Shown here: positions 33,368 to 45,167 of the stretch, in pieces
How the letters are laid out: each line of letters begins with the position of its first letter
Numbering within the stretch: position 1 is the stretch's first letter
Assembly (NCBI RefSeq): GCF_004664715.2
Contig: NC_051070.1
Coordinates: 46,448,456 to 46,512,455 of the forward strand
Direction: 5' to 3'
Source: Peromyscus leucopus
Lineage: Eukaryota; Chordata; Mammalia; Rodentia; Cricetidae
Length of the DNA stretch: 64,000 nt
The notes under the pieces: generated by a model
The model's database searches: none
Seen by the model: only the letters and a program-made list of their open reading frames with translations
Told to the model about the DNA's origin: nothing
Translations under genes and position numbers: made by a program

Positions 33368-33445
33368 GACTGGGAAAGCAACTCAAGGTTAACAACATGT
33401 TCGGTATGTGTGAGACCCTGGGTTCAGTCTCAGTTAACAAATAGA
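33368..33445 (+). mobile_element. ID-like tRNA-derived SINE fragment
   Basis: GGGAAAGCAACTCAAGGTTA and GTGTGAGACCCTGGGTTCAG resemble the tRNA-like body (degenerate A box and B box) of rodent ID elements. The following CA array would then be its expanded tail. Confidence 0.45.
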
Positions 33446-33447
33446 TC

Positions 33448-33452
<5 letters not shown>

Positions 33453-33504
<52 letters not shown>

Positions 33505-33513
33505 GGGGGGGGG
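33453..33513. repeat. (AC)25 followed by G11
   Basis: Pure AC dinucleotides 33453-33502, directly followed by eleven G. Confidence 0.97.
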
Positions 33514-35965
33514 ATGGCGGCAGGCAAACTCTGTACTGGGTTTCTTTCACAAGGACTCCTAGATTCTCCAGGAACTTGCTGTGCTTGCTAACTTGGAAGG
33601 AAGTGTGACTCCACTGAGCCCAAATTCAGTCCCCAATAGCTTTTAAGTAGAGGAATGCAGAACACAGAGGAAATCAATGCAGTTTACAATTTCAGAACTA
33701 CATGGGCTTTGGGGCACATTGGGAATGAATTTGGAGATGTTCAATGTGCCGTAGGAAAAGCAGGAAGCTGTCCCAGTACAGTTGGCTCAGGCCTCAGGGC
33801 TGCCAGGCCCAGAGTGCACACGGCTGGGGCCTGCGGACAGGACAGGGAGAGGGGCTGTCCAGTCTTCCAGCGCCAGCTTGGAGGAGATGCCATTGGCCAG
33901 GCTCCCCTTATAGAAACCAGGCTGCCAAAGAAAAATTATATTTCCTCTCATTTTATTATGTGGGTTTTGACTAAATTAAATGCACCAAGAGGCTGGCAGC
34001 CAATGTCTACAAAGGAGAATTCCCAGATTCCTCTGTTTTCTGTTGGTCTGTGCTTCCTTAAAAACAGACAACGGGCAGTGGAAAATGTGGCAAAAGTTTT
34101 AACGTTCATGCTCAAAGGAAAAACATCTTCACTTTACGTTGGCCAGACACACCTGGCAAAGCCAAGACCAGCTGAGTGACGAGTCGCTCATCCAAAAGCA
34201 AGCCAAGCTGTCGATTGAGCCTAGCGAGCAAGGACTTGGAAACAGAAAAGAAGGCGAGGGGATTTCGGCTAAAAGATAGGTTTGGTTTCTTATGTTAAAA
34301 TAAATAGGTTGAGTTGACAAGAAACAGGTTGCTGAACTTCAAAGAAACGTACATGGAACAAGCACCGAGTTTTGGCTTTTATTATAGGAATGTCTAGAAC
34401 ACAGGGGGAAATGGAAAGTAGTAAAAACTGTTTCATGTCAAGTGGGGAATATTTATTCCAAACTCTCTCAAGTCCTTTGAGAAGCTGACTAGAGAAAAAG
34501 GCAGCAAATTGGGAAGCATGGTGACCCCTTTAAGTCTTCTTCTGAATCAACACATTGTTCTTCTGTTGACCCTGGAACCGGTGACCCTAGAGTGCGAAAA
34601 GAAGTGTGCTTGTAGGTAAAGAAGAAAATTCTACACTGAGCTTTAAGGGAATAAATCTCTCTGTTTGGAACAGAAATACAGACACTTCCCAATAGGTCTT
34701 GATGGTCACGTTGGAAGACCAAAGAAAGCAGGTATGTGAAGCCACTTGCCGACCAGTCAGCTAGCACCACACAGCCTTGGACCCACAATACTCACCTTTC
34801 AGTCCCTGCGTCCAGGAGAGCTCAACCTGCTTCAGAATTCATACAAACTGTGAAGTCTGCCATGGGCTTCCCCAGCATTAACCCCCTCACCAGTTCTTAG
34901 GGCCCACTACACTGTGAACAAGACAACCCTTGTTCTGGAAAATCTATTGGCTCCTGCCAACACATACACACATACAAAAACACAACTGTTGGGCAAATAA
35001 ATCTTTCCAGAGAAAATAAGATTCCTTTCCAATTCAGTCAACTGGACTGAGCTGGAAAGCGAAAAATGTTATTTTTCCAGGATGAAGGGAAAACAAGACC
35101 TCTCCTTGTTTACCCTTAGGGCTCATTTCAAAAGAAGGTCAGCTTAATGCCTTCGTTTAAAAAAAAAAAATCTCGAGTGTTGTTTAGCAGGGGACATGGG
35201 TCCCTTTCAGGCTGGGAATCACACATTGGCGCTTTGTGCTTTTCCCTCTGACCTGAGACGCACATGCAGGACTGAAGTCCCTGCTGCTCTAGAGATGGCC
35301 ACAGTGTCAGAGCAGGAAGGGCAGAAGGGCAGAGTCTGGCGATGAAGGAGCCTTTGCTCGTGGTAAACCTCCCTGTTCAGTCTTTCCTGTCCCGGAGGAA
35401 ACTAATGAATTAAGGCCGCACTTCCCATCCTCATTTTCTCCATATTTCTTATCATTTGAGGACATGGACCATCCTATGGGAATGTGAGAAGACAGCCAGC
35501 AACAGGGCGTTAGTCCAGGAGCCTGGGTAGAAGCTACACCATACCATGTTCCTGAATTGCCTGGCATTTCTTTAAAGGGGAACCCCAGTAAACTGAAGTT
35601 ACAGTGAAGGTTTTGACTTCCTACTTCAACACAGAGCATTTTTCATACAGTTATTGACTACTAAAAAAAAATCTGATAAAATAAGATAATTTAAAAATGG
35701 TAATCTGGGCTCAGAGAACATTGAAAAATGAACGTCTTGTAAAAATACTCTCTATATAGTTACTTCAAAACAGATTCATAGACTTGCAGTAGACCCAAGG
35801 AAAGTCACATGAGTACCCTCCCACCAAAAGTAGACATCCTTTGTCACAAGGGCATTAGATATGTCAGAGAAAGGTGACACTGTCATATTTTCATAGCTTT
35901 CCTAATGCTTGTCTTACTCAATATGTGGCTGCCATATCTTGATAATGTGAGAAAGCCAGTTGAGT
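33514..35965. other. No gene recognised
   Basis: About 2.4 kb of unique sequence without an identifiable repeat apart from an A-run at 35160-35170. Frames 33655-34179 (plus) and 34489-34788 (minus) show no motif or splice context and are treated as chance. Confidence 0.4.
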
Positions 35966-36330
35966 CTGCTTGAGGGGTATCAGGCATTTATTAAGATATT
36001 AAATAGAGAAACACACTCACGAGCACAGAACCAAGTAAACAGCTGAAGTCATCCTCTGTTCTGTCCAGGAGCAAATGCACCTGGCCGACTGGTGTTCGAT
36101 CATGCCAAGAAGAATGTGACCCCTCTCCCTTTCCTTTTAAGAGGTCATGTATGCAGGCAAGAAGCACCGCCTCTTTCGGGCTTTATAGCCCAAGGTCATG
36201 GGCAGAGCAAATACCACTACATCTTATAAAATTTTGGTGTTGGTATTCTCCCCCGCAGCCTTATTCTCAGTTGGTTCCAAAGAGCGCAGTGTGATGTATG
36301 GCTGCCGGGTAGAGGTGCTGCATACTAGCC
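35966..36330 (-). mobile_element. LTR-like unit with TATA box and poly(A) signal
   Basis: On the minus strand a TATAAAG (plus 36181-36187) is followed about 190 bases later by AATAAA (plus 35987-35992) and then CCTGATACCCCTCAAGCAGA. This is the spacing of promoter, R region and poly(A) signal in an ERV LTR. CpGs are retained in several places. I cannot name the family and see no paired copy. Confidence 0.35.
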
Positions 36331-37379
36331 GAGCCAAACAGAAAAGCTGATTCCCCTCTCCCATCTGCCCATGGCTGGTATGGTTTGCATCCTCTCAGGT
36401 GCTTGAAAGACTTCTAATTCATTTCAGGATAAGCGTTGTAAGGCCCAAGGGGAAGATGCCAGTAGACCCCCTCCAGGTGCAGCTAAAATTGTTCTGTGGG
36501 CCCCAACTTCAGAATAGTCTCAGGCCCAATCCAGATTTTTCCAAGGAATAAAAAGGAAGAGCATTTGCAAAGACAGCTTGTCAGATATCAACAAATCCCT
36601 AATGAATACGCCATTGAAACCTACTTCTAACAACCCGAGAATGGCCCAGCCAGACTTGGTCCTTCTAATTCATATTCTTTGATGGCACTTCTCCTGAGAG
36701 GCTCCCGGGGCCCACAGTGGAGTAGGACTTTGCCTTTAATTCTCCAGGGCAACCGCAGGAAGGGACCCTTTGAGTTCAGTCATAGCTTTATTTCCCCACA
36801 TCCCTCAACCAAACATGTGGCACCTTGGGCACCAGGGTCTTACCATCTAGTCCCATGTTGTAAGCAACAGCAGTAGCAGTCGACTTTATTATTTTAGGGG
36901 CCCCTAAGGCCTCTGTGGCCAGCAACTCCTAGGGAGTTATCCCACCCCGAGTGCTGAGACTCTTCTTAACCTTCTGGCTCTGGGGAGTCTGTTTCCACTC
37001 TGACAGGAAACCCTTGCTCACTCTTGAGCATTTACAGGCTCAGGCTGTTGCACACTTCTCCCAGTCACCTTGGTAGTACCTTGCCCAGCCAACCCATAAA
37101 GCTCCCAACACTTTGGCCTTTGAACCCTTTGTGAACTAATTTCCCATGCTTGCTCTTTAGGGTGCACTCACGTGTCTCTCCTGTGTGCTTCCAAACCCAC
37201 AAAACACTCAAGGGTTAACATTATATTGTCTAGATAACACAGTGTACAGAGGCTGGGCAGAACAATGGCCCAAAATCCTAAGCCCCCCACCCCCTGTAAA
37301 CTAATGGCAGGGTTACTCAGATAACCTTGACTGGAGCACTCTGAAAGTCAGCAGTCATTGCCCCAAGCGAATGTCAGGT
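36331..37379. other. No gene recognised; possibly more ERV-derived sequence
   Basis: No exon recognised. The minus strand around 36880-36900 has CCCCTAAAATAATAAAG, which could belong to further ERV-derived sequence next to the LTR-like unit. Not resolved. Confidence 0.3.
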
Positions 37380-37990
37380 GATTACAGAAGTGCGCCGCTG
37401 AGAAAATACGAAAGTCAAACATAAACCAAGTCTCACCCAGTGTGGGAGGATTCCCGCCATTACTATCAGTTGCTTCCTTCACAAATCAATGTTGGGTACA
37501 GTAGCAGCCCGGAGAAGAGGCCCTAGCTTCAGCTGACAGCCCGCAGTCCTGGGTCATTTCCTCTGGGACCTTCCACTTCCCTTTCCTTCAGCTCTCCCAC
37601 GGACCCTCCTGCCTTTCCCCACCCCTGGCGAACTGGGTGCGGCTGGTTCCTGCTGCTCAGCCTTGTCCGGGGCCAAGGGGACGGAGGCTCTGCTCTCTGG
37701 TGCTGCGCCCTCTGCTTGGGCTTTGTCCCCCACAAGCTGCAGAGGCTCTGCGGACAGAGCGCTGTGGCTGTAGCTGCGGTTGTTACCTCTCCACACACCA
37801 CACACCCGGCCCCTGGCTGGAGTAGACTCTGGCCAGGCAACCGGTCTCCACCCCTAGCATAACCTCTCGAGGGAGAGAAAAGAGTTCGCTTAGTCTGGCG
37901 GAATAGTGGTTCGTCCCCGAAACAGGCTTGGTCTTCTGTACCTGTATTGATTTATCAGGCACTCCTTCTGTGAACCTCTCTTCTGGCTTC
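37380..37990. promoter_or_regulatory. CpG-enriched segment, candidate regulatory DNA
   Basis: I count roughly two dozen CpGs in about 600 bases, clearly more than the surrounding sequence, without a recognised transposon. Minus-strand frames overlap here (37554-37805, 37783-38016), with a donor-like GAGAG|GTAACA between them. It could be a weak CpG island, a first exon on the minus strand, or simply GC-rich DNA. Confidence 0.25.
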
Positions 37991-38035
37991 AAGGCCTCCC
38001 AGAAGGTCCTTCGCACAGAATTTGGCTTTATGTCG

Positions 38036-38177
38036 TCTTCTTCTTCTTCTTCTTCTTCTTCTTCTTCTTCTTCTTCTTCTTCTTCTTCTTCTTCTTCTTC
38101 TTCTTCTTCTTCTTCTTCTTCTTCTTCTTCTTCTTCTTCTTCTTCTTCTTCTTCTTCTTCTTCTTCTTCTTCTTCTT

Positions 38178-38207
<30 letters not shown>
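38036..38207. repeat. Perfect (TTC)57 / (GAA)57 trinucleotide array
   Basis: 172 bases of uninterrupted TTC. Poly-Ser, poly-Leu and poly-Arg open frames across it are artefacts of the array. It is the longest pure repeat in the window. Confidence 0.98.
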
Positions 38208-38208
<1 letters not shown>

Positions 38209-38277
38209 ACATTTAGGAATAAAAATAAGTAGGTAAAAACTTAGGAACTCAGGCTCAATACAAATCTTGCCACTTTT

Positions 38278-38458
38278 AGCCGGGCGGTGGTGGCGCACGC
38301 CTTTAATCCCAGCACTCGGGAGGCAGAGTCAGGCGGATCTCTGTGAGTTCGAGGCCAGCCTGGGCTACCAAGTGAGTTCCAGGAAAGGCGCAAAGCTACA
38401 CAGAGAAACCCTGTCTCGAAAAATAAAAAAAAATAAAAATAAAAAATAAAAAAAAAAA
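38278..38458 (+). mobile_element. Young B1 SINE with perfect 18-bp target-site duplication
   Basis: Full-length B1 with intact head (AGCCGGGCGGTGGTGGCGCA) and the cricetid right part (GGAAAGGCGCAAAGCTACAC), then a 35-base A-rich tail. Flanking direct repeats ACAAATCTTGCCACTTTT at 38260-38277 and 38459-38476 are identical. This is the least diverged SINE in the window. Confidence 0.98.
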
Positions 38459-38476
38459 ACAAATCTTGCCACTTTT

Positions 38477-40009
38477 GCCTTGGAGCAACTGCGAAAGACC
38501 TCACCTGCCTCACCCTTCTCTTATCTCCTCCAGGCTGCTTTCCCAGTTCACGGACATACTTTACACACTGGTCTATGTCTTGTAAATCCTCCAGAGCTTT
38601 TCATCCTTCACAAAGATCCTGCCTCGCCAAAGGGCTCAGCAAAGCCTCTAGAGCACCACGCCAGTCTCTGGATCCTTGCTAAATCCAGTTCTCATGAAGT
38701 ATCTGGTGAACACAGTCATATCCAGCTCAGTGAACTGGGCATCATGTGTTGATTTCCTTATACCTGGTTCCCTCAGTACCCACTACCTCCTCTATGGTCC
38801 TCCAGCCCCTAATATCCATGGGCACCTTTACTAGTGATGGTCAAGTACCTCTTATGACTCCTATGAGCCTGTCTACCAGAGACTGGTTCCCTGTAATGTC
38901 TCAGGGTATGTAATTCTGTGTCTCAAGGGTGGATGTGTGGTTACGTTGCTCAGTTTCTCTGCTTCTGACGCGTGTAGACTGATTCCACCCACCCCTGCAT
39001 CCCATGGCCTCATAAGCCAACAGAGATTCTTTCATCACTGTTTACAACCTTTCCCCAGTGCTAGAACTCTGGTACTGAATTCGCTCTGATATCACCGTCT
39101 CCTACGCCGGACCGTGATGAGTATCTGACTTCTGGAGCATGGATTTTCCCTTTACCAAAGGGCACACCTGAGTGTCTTCTGGCCCCCTGTTTTCACTCTT
39201 CCTTTCTGCCACCTAACTCCTCCTGTGGGATCCAGGCCATGGGGTTCCAGGAAGGGCTTGTTAATACAGATCCGATTTGTATCATTACCCTCCAGCCTCC
39301 CAGCTGTGAGAAGCAGCAAGCCAACGCCTCCATTTCATTCTCCTTTCTACTCAGTTCTTCTGCCAGTTCAGAGACGAGCACGGAGGGTGCTAGCCATGTG
39401 CCATTTTTTTTTTTGTTACCATCCCTTCCTAAACATGTGTCACTCTGGGCAGCCATCTTAGCCTCACAAGTACCTGCTGTTACCCATAGCAACGACCAGG
39501 CAACCTCTGCCGCTGATTGTCGATCAATATTCTCGTCTCAGAGACTGTAAAATCTGCTCTAGCCCTTTAACTGTTCCCAGGGCTGCTTTGTATTCACATA
39601 GCAGACCCCACTCATCAAGGAGTTGGACCCTTCCTGCTTCATAGGAAACTGCTGCCCTGGGGGGGGGGGCGCGCCTGTAGATGCCCATCTTAGTTATGCG
39701 TCTCGCTACTCAGGCCCCGGTCACCATCTCCAAAGGCATACACAGGAGCATGTCCCATGGGGGATGAAAGCCATGTCAAATTTACTCTACAGATGTCCCA
39801 CCTTTCGGACCACAGCTTCAGCGGCTTGTCCTAGTCCCCACGTGAGTAACAACATTTCCCTTTCCAAAATCATCCTCCGTTTTGTCGTATAATGCCAGCT
39901 AAGGCAAGTGCTCCTAAAATCCCTTCCCTTGGGGGAATTATAAACAAAATCTACCCTTCCTCCTGAGGGCCCAACTACAAACCAAAGTAAAATGTCACCC
40001 AAATTCACT
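38477..40009. other. No gene recognised
   Basis: Mostly unique sequence. There is a T-run at 39404-39414 and a G10 run followed by CGCGCC at 39661-39676. Frames 39193-39492 (minus) and 39239-39550 (plus) overlap on opposite strands and carry no domain. Confidence 0.35.
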
Positions 40010-40400
40010 CTGGGGGGGGCAATGAGTTTATTGGGCTAGTTTAAAGAGCAAAAGGTGGCCGAGAACAGCTACACTGTAGAGTCGGCACCTGCATGGATGA
40101 CCCCTTCATGGCGGCACAGACGGTGTTCACCTCCCTAGGCCTTCCAGCCTAGATTTATACCTCAGTCTCTCCCTCAGGACCATGTGTAATTAGGGGAGAA
40201 TTGCAAGCAGCTGGTCGGGAGGCCTGGCTGGATACTCAGGTGAGAGTCCCGTGACCTTCCTGGCCCTCTCTCCTACCTTCCTTGAGGGAATGTCAACAGT
40301 CAACAGTCCCAGCTGTGATGATCGATTGACAGTGGCACAGCCCAGCTCATGGGGAAGGTGACAGTTTGTCTCGGAGGCTAGTCCTGGATATCACACATCT
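40010..40400 (-). mobile_element. Repeat fragment related to 49780-50060
   Basis: Shares phrases with 49780-50060: GTTTATTGGGCT against TGTATTGGGCT, and GGATACTCAGGTGAGAGTCC against AGATACTCAGGGAAGACTCT, followed by GTGACCT against ATGACCT. Probably a piece of an L1 3' UTR or another rodent interspersed repeat; the family is not settled. Confidence 0.4.
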
Positions 40401-40771
40401 GCTGTGTCTCACGCGTAACCCATATGATTCCATTTAATGGTAGTAAAATGTCTGAAAGGTAATTATTACTAGTGCGCATGCGTGATGTCTATTAGGGTGA
40501 GCACAGGTGTGTAGGTGGGAGGACTCATACCAGAGACAGTTTGCTCCTTGCACTGAAGGCTCCTGGGATCAAACTCAGGCTATCAGATCTGCACTGTAGG
40601 CAAGTAGTTCGACCCATGGAATCATAGTCCTGCCCCACCCCCATCATTTTGCAAAAAGAATAATGGGTGAAACCAGAGATCATCGTTTTAAGTGAATACC
40701 CCTGTGGTTTTGTGTTTTTCAAGTGTTTGTCTATTATAGCCTAACTGGTCTTCATTAAGAGCCTCTTGCCT

Positions 40772-40812
40772 CCATCATTTGTTTGAGTGCTGGGATGACA
40801 GGCATGCCCAAC
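40772..40812 (-). mobile_element. B1 head fragment, minus
   Basis: TGAGTGCTGGGATGACAGGC is the reverse complement of a B1 5' part. It lies just before a second, better preserved B1. Confidence 0.5.
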
Positions 40813-40821
40813 TCCTCTGTG

Positions 40822-40928
40822 CCCTGGATCTCGCTCTGTAGACCAGGCTGGCCTTGAACTCACAGAGATCCGCCTGGCTTTGCCTCCCGTGTGCTAGGAT
40901 AAAAGGCGAGCACCACCACCGCCCAGCC
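40822..40928 (-). mobile_element. B1 SINE, minus
   Basis: GTAGACCAGGCTGGCCTTGA, CACAGAGATCCGCCTGGCTT and GCGAGCACCACCACCGCCCA, the reverse-complement B1 left half; 3' truncated. Confidence 0.9.
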
Positions 40929-42399
40929 CTCTGTGTTCTTGTTTGAGTTAAATGCCAGACATTTTAACTTGTTATCAAGTATGGCATCTTGCTTTTCCAT
41001 GTCTTACAGTCATTGCATGCTCAATGTCCTCTTATGCCCGTTAACTGTTTACTCTGGGTCCATGGGCACACTATGTACAAAACCTGACAGCTTACCTGTT
41101 CCCTGAGCATCTAATTTTCCCCTCTGTGTTTCCAGCACTCACTTCAGAATTTATGGTAATCATCAGCGGCATATGATGGTGAGCATTCCTGCCTGTTCTC
41201 CATCTGAAGAAGAATGTACTCTAGGTTTCTCCACCAAGGATGTTTGCAGAGGGAGATGGAATATAACATCTTCCATTGAAGGAGATTAAGCAATGCTTTC
41301 AACTCACTTGCTAAAAGGTTCGCTATTTTCCAGTCATAAATAAGCAAAGAATACATCAAATACTTTTCTACATTAATTGAAGTTAACATGAGTTTGAAAA
41401 GTTAATTTAGTAATGCCCTGAATCGTGTTGGCAGAACACAGAATGATGACTCATTCGTTAGACAGTTAGATTTAATTAGCTAATATTTTAAAAGCTTTTT
41501 TGCACATTTACTTGAGTAAGGGAAGCTGCTTATAATTTTCGTTCTCTTTTAACACTGCGCGCTTCTGATTGTAGCGATACCATAAAATGAACTTGGCAGT
41601 TCTCAGTCTTTGTCTTTTTTGGAAAACTCGGAATACAGCCAGGAGTCTGTTTTTCCTCAAGAGTGCCACAGCACTCACCTGTAAACACACTTGGGCCTGT
41701 CATCTGCGAGTGGCAGGGAGGTTCTTTATGTTTTAATGACTTCAAGGTTTACTGCACTGTCCAGTCTCCCTAGTTCTTATGCCAACTCTGGCATTCTCTA
41801 TTTTTCCATTTTGTGTATACTTTCCCGATTTTAGTTCATGAAACCTGGCTATGTTAATCATGTTTCTCAAATGATCCTAGTGCTAGAGAATCCAAACATC
41901 TTAGGAAACATAAAAGCGATAACTTAAAAGGCTATCTCAAACCCTGTGTCCCAGAAGTAATTATCTCCGTGCATATATATATATATAGTTATAATTTTAT
42001 AGCAGACCTACCTCTCTTCACATAGAGAATTATAATAGCATAAAGTTTAACAGCCACAACATAGACTGTAGTTAACATGCATAGATGCTGATAAAGGAGT
42101 CACATTCAGTATAGAGGGGAAATGGCTGCTGAAATAGCCGCGTGGTAAGTACATGGAGAATCCTGGATGTTTTTCTCTTTAAATTGCTGCCACAGCATTT
42201 TTGCATTTAGTGATAATAAGAACTTTCCCACAGGATTCTGCACTGAGAGTGGGAGCCCTTTTTGTGCGTCACTGCAGCCATCCTGGTTTCTGGTATCTAT
42301 TCTGAGCTAATGGGATGTTTACCGGGTGAGTAAATGCCTATGAGGTACTACCTACAAACACTGTTCTCCAAGCAACATACATTTTGATTATGGAACCCT
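40929..42399. other. No gene; short TA repeat
   Basis: A/T-rich unique sequence. TAAATGCCAGACATTTT near 40950 may be an old L1M fragment. A (TA)9 run lies at 41971-41988. Confidence 0.35.
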
Positions 42400-42545
42400 C
42401 CCTAGTCCCTGGCAAAGGGGATGGCATCGGTCCCATTTTACAGTTAAGAATTTACTGGAACAATGGGGAAATAACTTGCCAAAGGCTTTAGAAGGCAGCC
42501 TGCCAGATTCAGGTGTGGGCTCTGTCTAATATCAACGCCTCAAGT
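42400..42545 (+). mobile_element. MIR SINE relic
   Basis: GGTCCCATTTTACAGTTAAG, GGGGAAATAACTTGCCAAAG and GCCTGCCAGATTCAGGTGTG, the MIR core and 3' half. Confidence 0.8.
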
Positions 42546-42899
42546 ATTTCCAGTGTACCACACTAATAATAAGCGGAATGAAGATTCTACACCAGAGAAG
42601 GCCAAAACATGAAAGCCCAAAAGAGCCATGGAGAACCCGCCGCCCCTTGGCTGTTCTTCTAGACGCAGGGCATTGTGGTAGGAACTGGGCTTCAGCAGCT
42701 CCTTAGCAAGCTTCCTGCCGTTTACACCACCAACAAAGAGCTAATCTGCACTGTGTGTGCAGTGGGTGGGCAGAAAAGCAGATGCACAAGGAAAAAGGAT
42801 CCCAGAAGCTCTCTCTGCAAAGGTGGGGAAAGAGACGGCAGGATGGGTGGCTTTAACAGACCCAGAAGAGTCCAGGGAGGGTGGGAGGGCCGCAGCACA

Positions 42900-43160
42900 G
42901 TGCTGCTCCGCCCTGCTTAGAAAATGGCTCCCGCTAGGAGCTACCAATGAGGAGACAAGGGTTCTCTGCGGGCTGACCAATTAGAAGGAGGCTCGGCTGA
43001 CCTGGCCCCACGCTGAGCGCATACACAGTGCAGGCCAATGTGGGAAGGAGTCTAGCGGCCACGGAGGAGGGTTAGCAGTCCCCCTGTCAATCAGAGCTGC
43101 CCTGGTCACCCTGGCTGCTGGAGAGAAGCTGTGTAGGGCAGACCTGAGTACCGCGCTCTA
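42900..43160 (+). promoter_or_regulatory. Three CCAAT boxes in CpG-enriched DNA
   Basis: CCAAT occurs in the same orientation at 42944-42948, 42977-42981 and 43035-43039, within sequence that keeps CpGs (CTGCGGGC, GGCTCGGC, CACGCTGAGCGC, AGCGGCCACGG). Clustered same-strand CCAAT motifs are typical NF-Y sites in promoters and enhancers. No TATA box or annotated exon is visible, so this is only a candidate. Confidence 0.25.
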
Positions 43161-43286
43161 GTTAAGGTCATGTAAACAAGCCATTAGAACGGATCCTGGT
43201 TGGTTTGAGGATGCCTGCCATTTTTATTAACAAATATGTCAATCAAACAGGATTATAATCCAGTCGGAGAAAGAAGGCAAGTTAGG

Positions 43287-43327
43287 TTTTTTTTTTGTTT
43301 TTTTTTTTTTGTTTTTTTTTTTTTTTT
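43287..43327. repeat. T-rich run
   Basis: About 40 T interrupted by two G. Confidence 0.95.
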
Positions 43328-43503
43328 AGTGACCCTTATTAGGACAAAAAGAAAATCCCAATTAAGAATTTCTGATGTTATGGCACCGTTTTTCAGATAT
43401 TACCAGTCCTGTCTGTCCCACCCCAAAACAAGTTTGCTCTGGAGAAAGCTGCATCACACATCAAAAACAAAACGACATTTATGTCTCTATGTCTCTCATG
43501 CTC

Positions 43504-43506
<3 letters not shown>

Positions 43507-43576
<70 letters not shown>

Positions 43577-43585
43577 GTCTGTCTA
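43507..43585. repeat. Compound (TG)n(TCTG)n microsatellite
   Basis: About 20 TG units followed by about nine TCTG units with one interruption. Confidence 0.97.
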
Positions 43586-43629
43586 AGTCAGTGAACAACC
43601 TTGGGTTTCATTCCTCAAGCATCATCCAT

Positions 43630-43860
43630 TTTTTTTCTTTTCTTTTATCTTTTGCCACAAGGTCTTTCACTGGTCTACAACTCACCTAGACTAGGCTTGC
43701 TGGCCAAAGAAGTCTAGGGATGTACCTATCTCTGTCCCTCTACCTCCCCATTGCATGCATACACCATCATGCCCAACTTTTTAAAAACGTGGGTTCTGGG
43801 AATCAGACTCAGTCCTCTTGCTTGAAAAGCAAGCAATTTACTGACTGAGCTACCTACCAT
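43630..43860 (-). mobile_element. B4 (B1-ID fusion) SINE, minus
   Basis: From the left: a degraded reverse-complement B1 part (CACTGGTCTACAACTCACCT, then ATGCATACACCATCATGCCC), then the tRNA-derived ID-like part (GTGGGTTCTGGGAATCAGAC, then ACTGACTGAGCTACC). This composite order is diagnostic for the rodent B4 family. Confidence 0.75.
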
Positions 43861-43953
43861 GTCCATGTCTTAATTTTAAGTTCTAAATTTTTGTTTCACA
43901 TATGGCACAGACACAGAAAATTGCACAGACTCGAAATGTACAGCTCCATAAAT

Positions 43954-43956
<3 letters not shown>

Positions 43957-43986
<30 letters not shown>
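43957..43986. repeat. (CA)n microsatellite
   Basis: About 15 CA units. Confidence 0.95.
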
Positions 43987-43990
<4 letters not shown>

Positions 43991-45167
43991 CCCTCCATGT
44001 AGCCAGCACCCAAATCAAGAACCAGAATTTTTGCCTGTACCCAAAACTCCCTCTTGTCTTGTTTCGACCACTATTCTCATTCCCAAGTAGTCACAGCTCT
44101 GACCTCTAACAGCGAAGTCTGCTTTGCCTGTGGCTGAACATAAATGGGACCATTCAGTGGCTATTCTCTGCTCTCTGGCTCATCTGTCTTCTGTCTGTGA
44201 GAATCATCCATGTTCTTGCAGGGAGCAATAATTCAGACTCATTATGATACAGGATGCCCTTGTAGAATGTACTACAAATCATTCACTTCATCTTCTGTTG
44301 GTGGGCATTTGGGTCATAGCCAGTTTGGGTGACATGAATAGCTAGCTAGCCGTCAACTTGCTTGATCGTTCTTAACCTATTGCTACCAAAAGCCATACCA
44401 AATATGAATGTGGAATTCAAAGGCTGATAAATTGTCATGGCCCGTGGGAAGCAAAAATAACATTCTTTTCCCTGCTCTGAAAATGTGAAGATACCATGTA
44501 ATCCAATGGTATACCGAATCAGGAAACTATATGCAATTTGCAGCATAAAGCTCACCCACTAGTCAGTGAGAAAGGAGATGCATGGATGTGAAAGCAGAGG
44601 AACCCGGTCCCCGTGATTCTGGCAACCACTGGTGGATTTGACCCTGTGCTGTTAGCAAAAGCTTGATAACGGCTTGTGAACTGACAAGGCAACACTCTTA
44701 GGATTAACATACACTGTGGGGTAGGTGGTGAGTGGCACAGTTTTTTGTTTCTGCCAGATCACCTCTGCTCCCTCATGCTGTGCTCAGGACTGCCACGCTG
44801 TCCCAGCCACAGAACGCGCAGGACTCCTGACTGAGCTGAGCGTCTCCAGTCTCCAGCCGCCCTCCTCACACAGTCAGGCTCAGCCTCTCAGGATGCCCAA
44901 CATGTGAACAGGAAGGCTGTGGGAGGAACTGAAGCCTTGAGGTGGGAGGCATTCTATTAATACCTTCCATGTTTCAAGTCCCCTGTCTCTGCAGTACTTG
45001 AAGCACTCTCGCTGACTCATGCTGGCATGCAGAGAAATGTCACTTTGGAGACGGGCTCTCACATGTTCAGTTTCCCAGGGCTTCATCAGGGGCTCCTCTG
45101 CGGTGATTATGTTCGAGAAACTGATGGACTGATGCAAATGCCCTCGTCTCCAAATGCGCACACTGTC
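43987..45167. other. No gene recognised
   Basis: Unique sequence. The minus frame 44346-44555 is partly hydrophobic but has no recognisable domain. Confidence 0.4.

Noticed and set aside
37928..38216. Long poly-Ser, poly-Leu and poly-Arg reading frames
   Set aside because: They are translations of the perfect TTC/GAA array in different frames, not genes.
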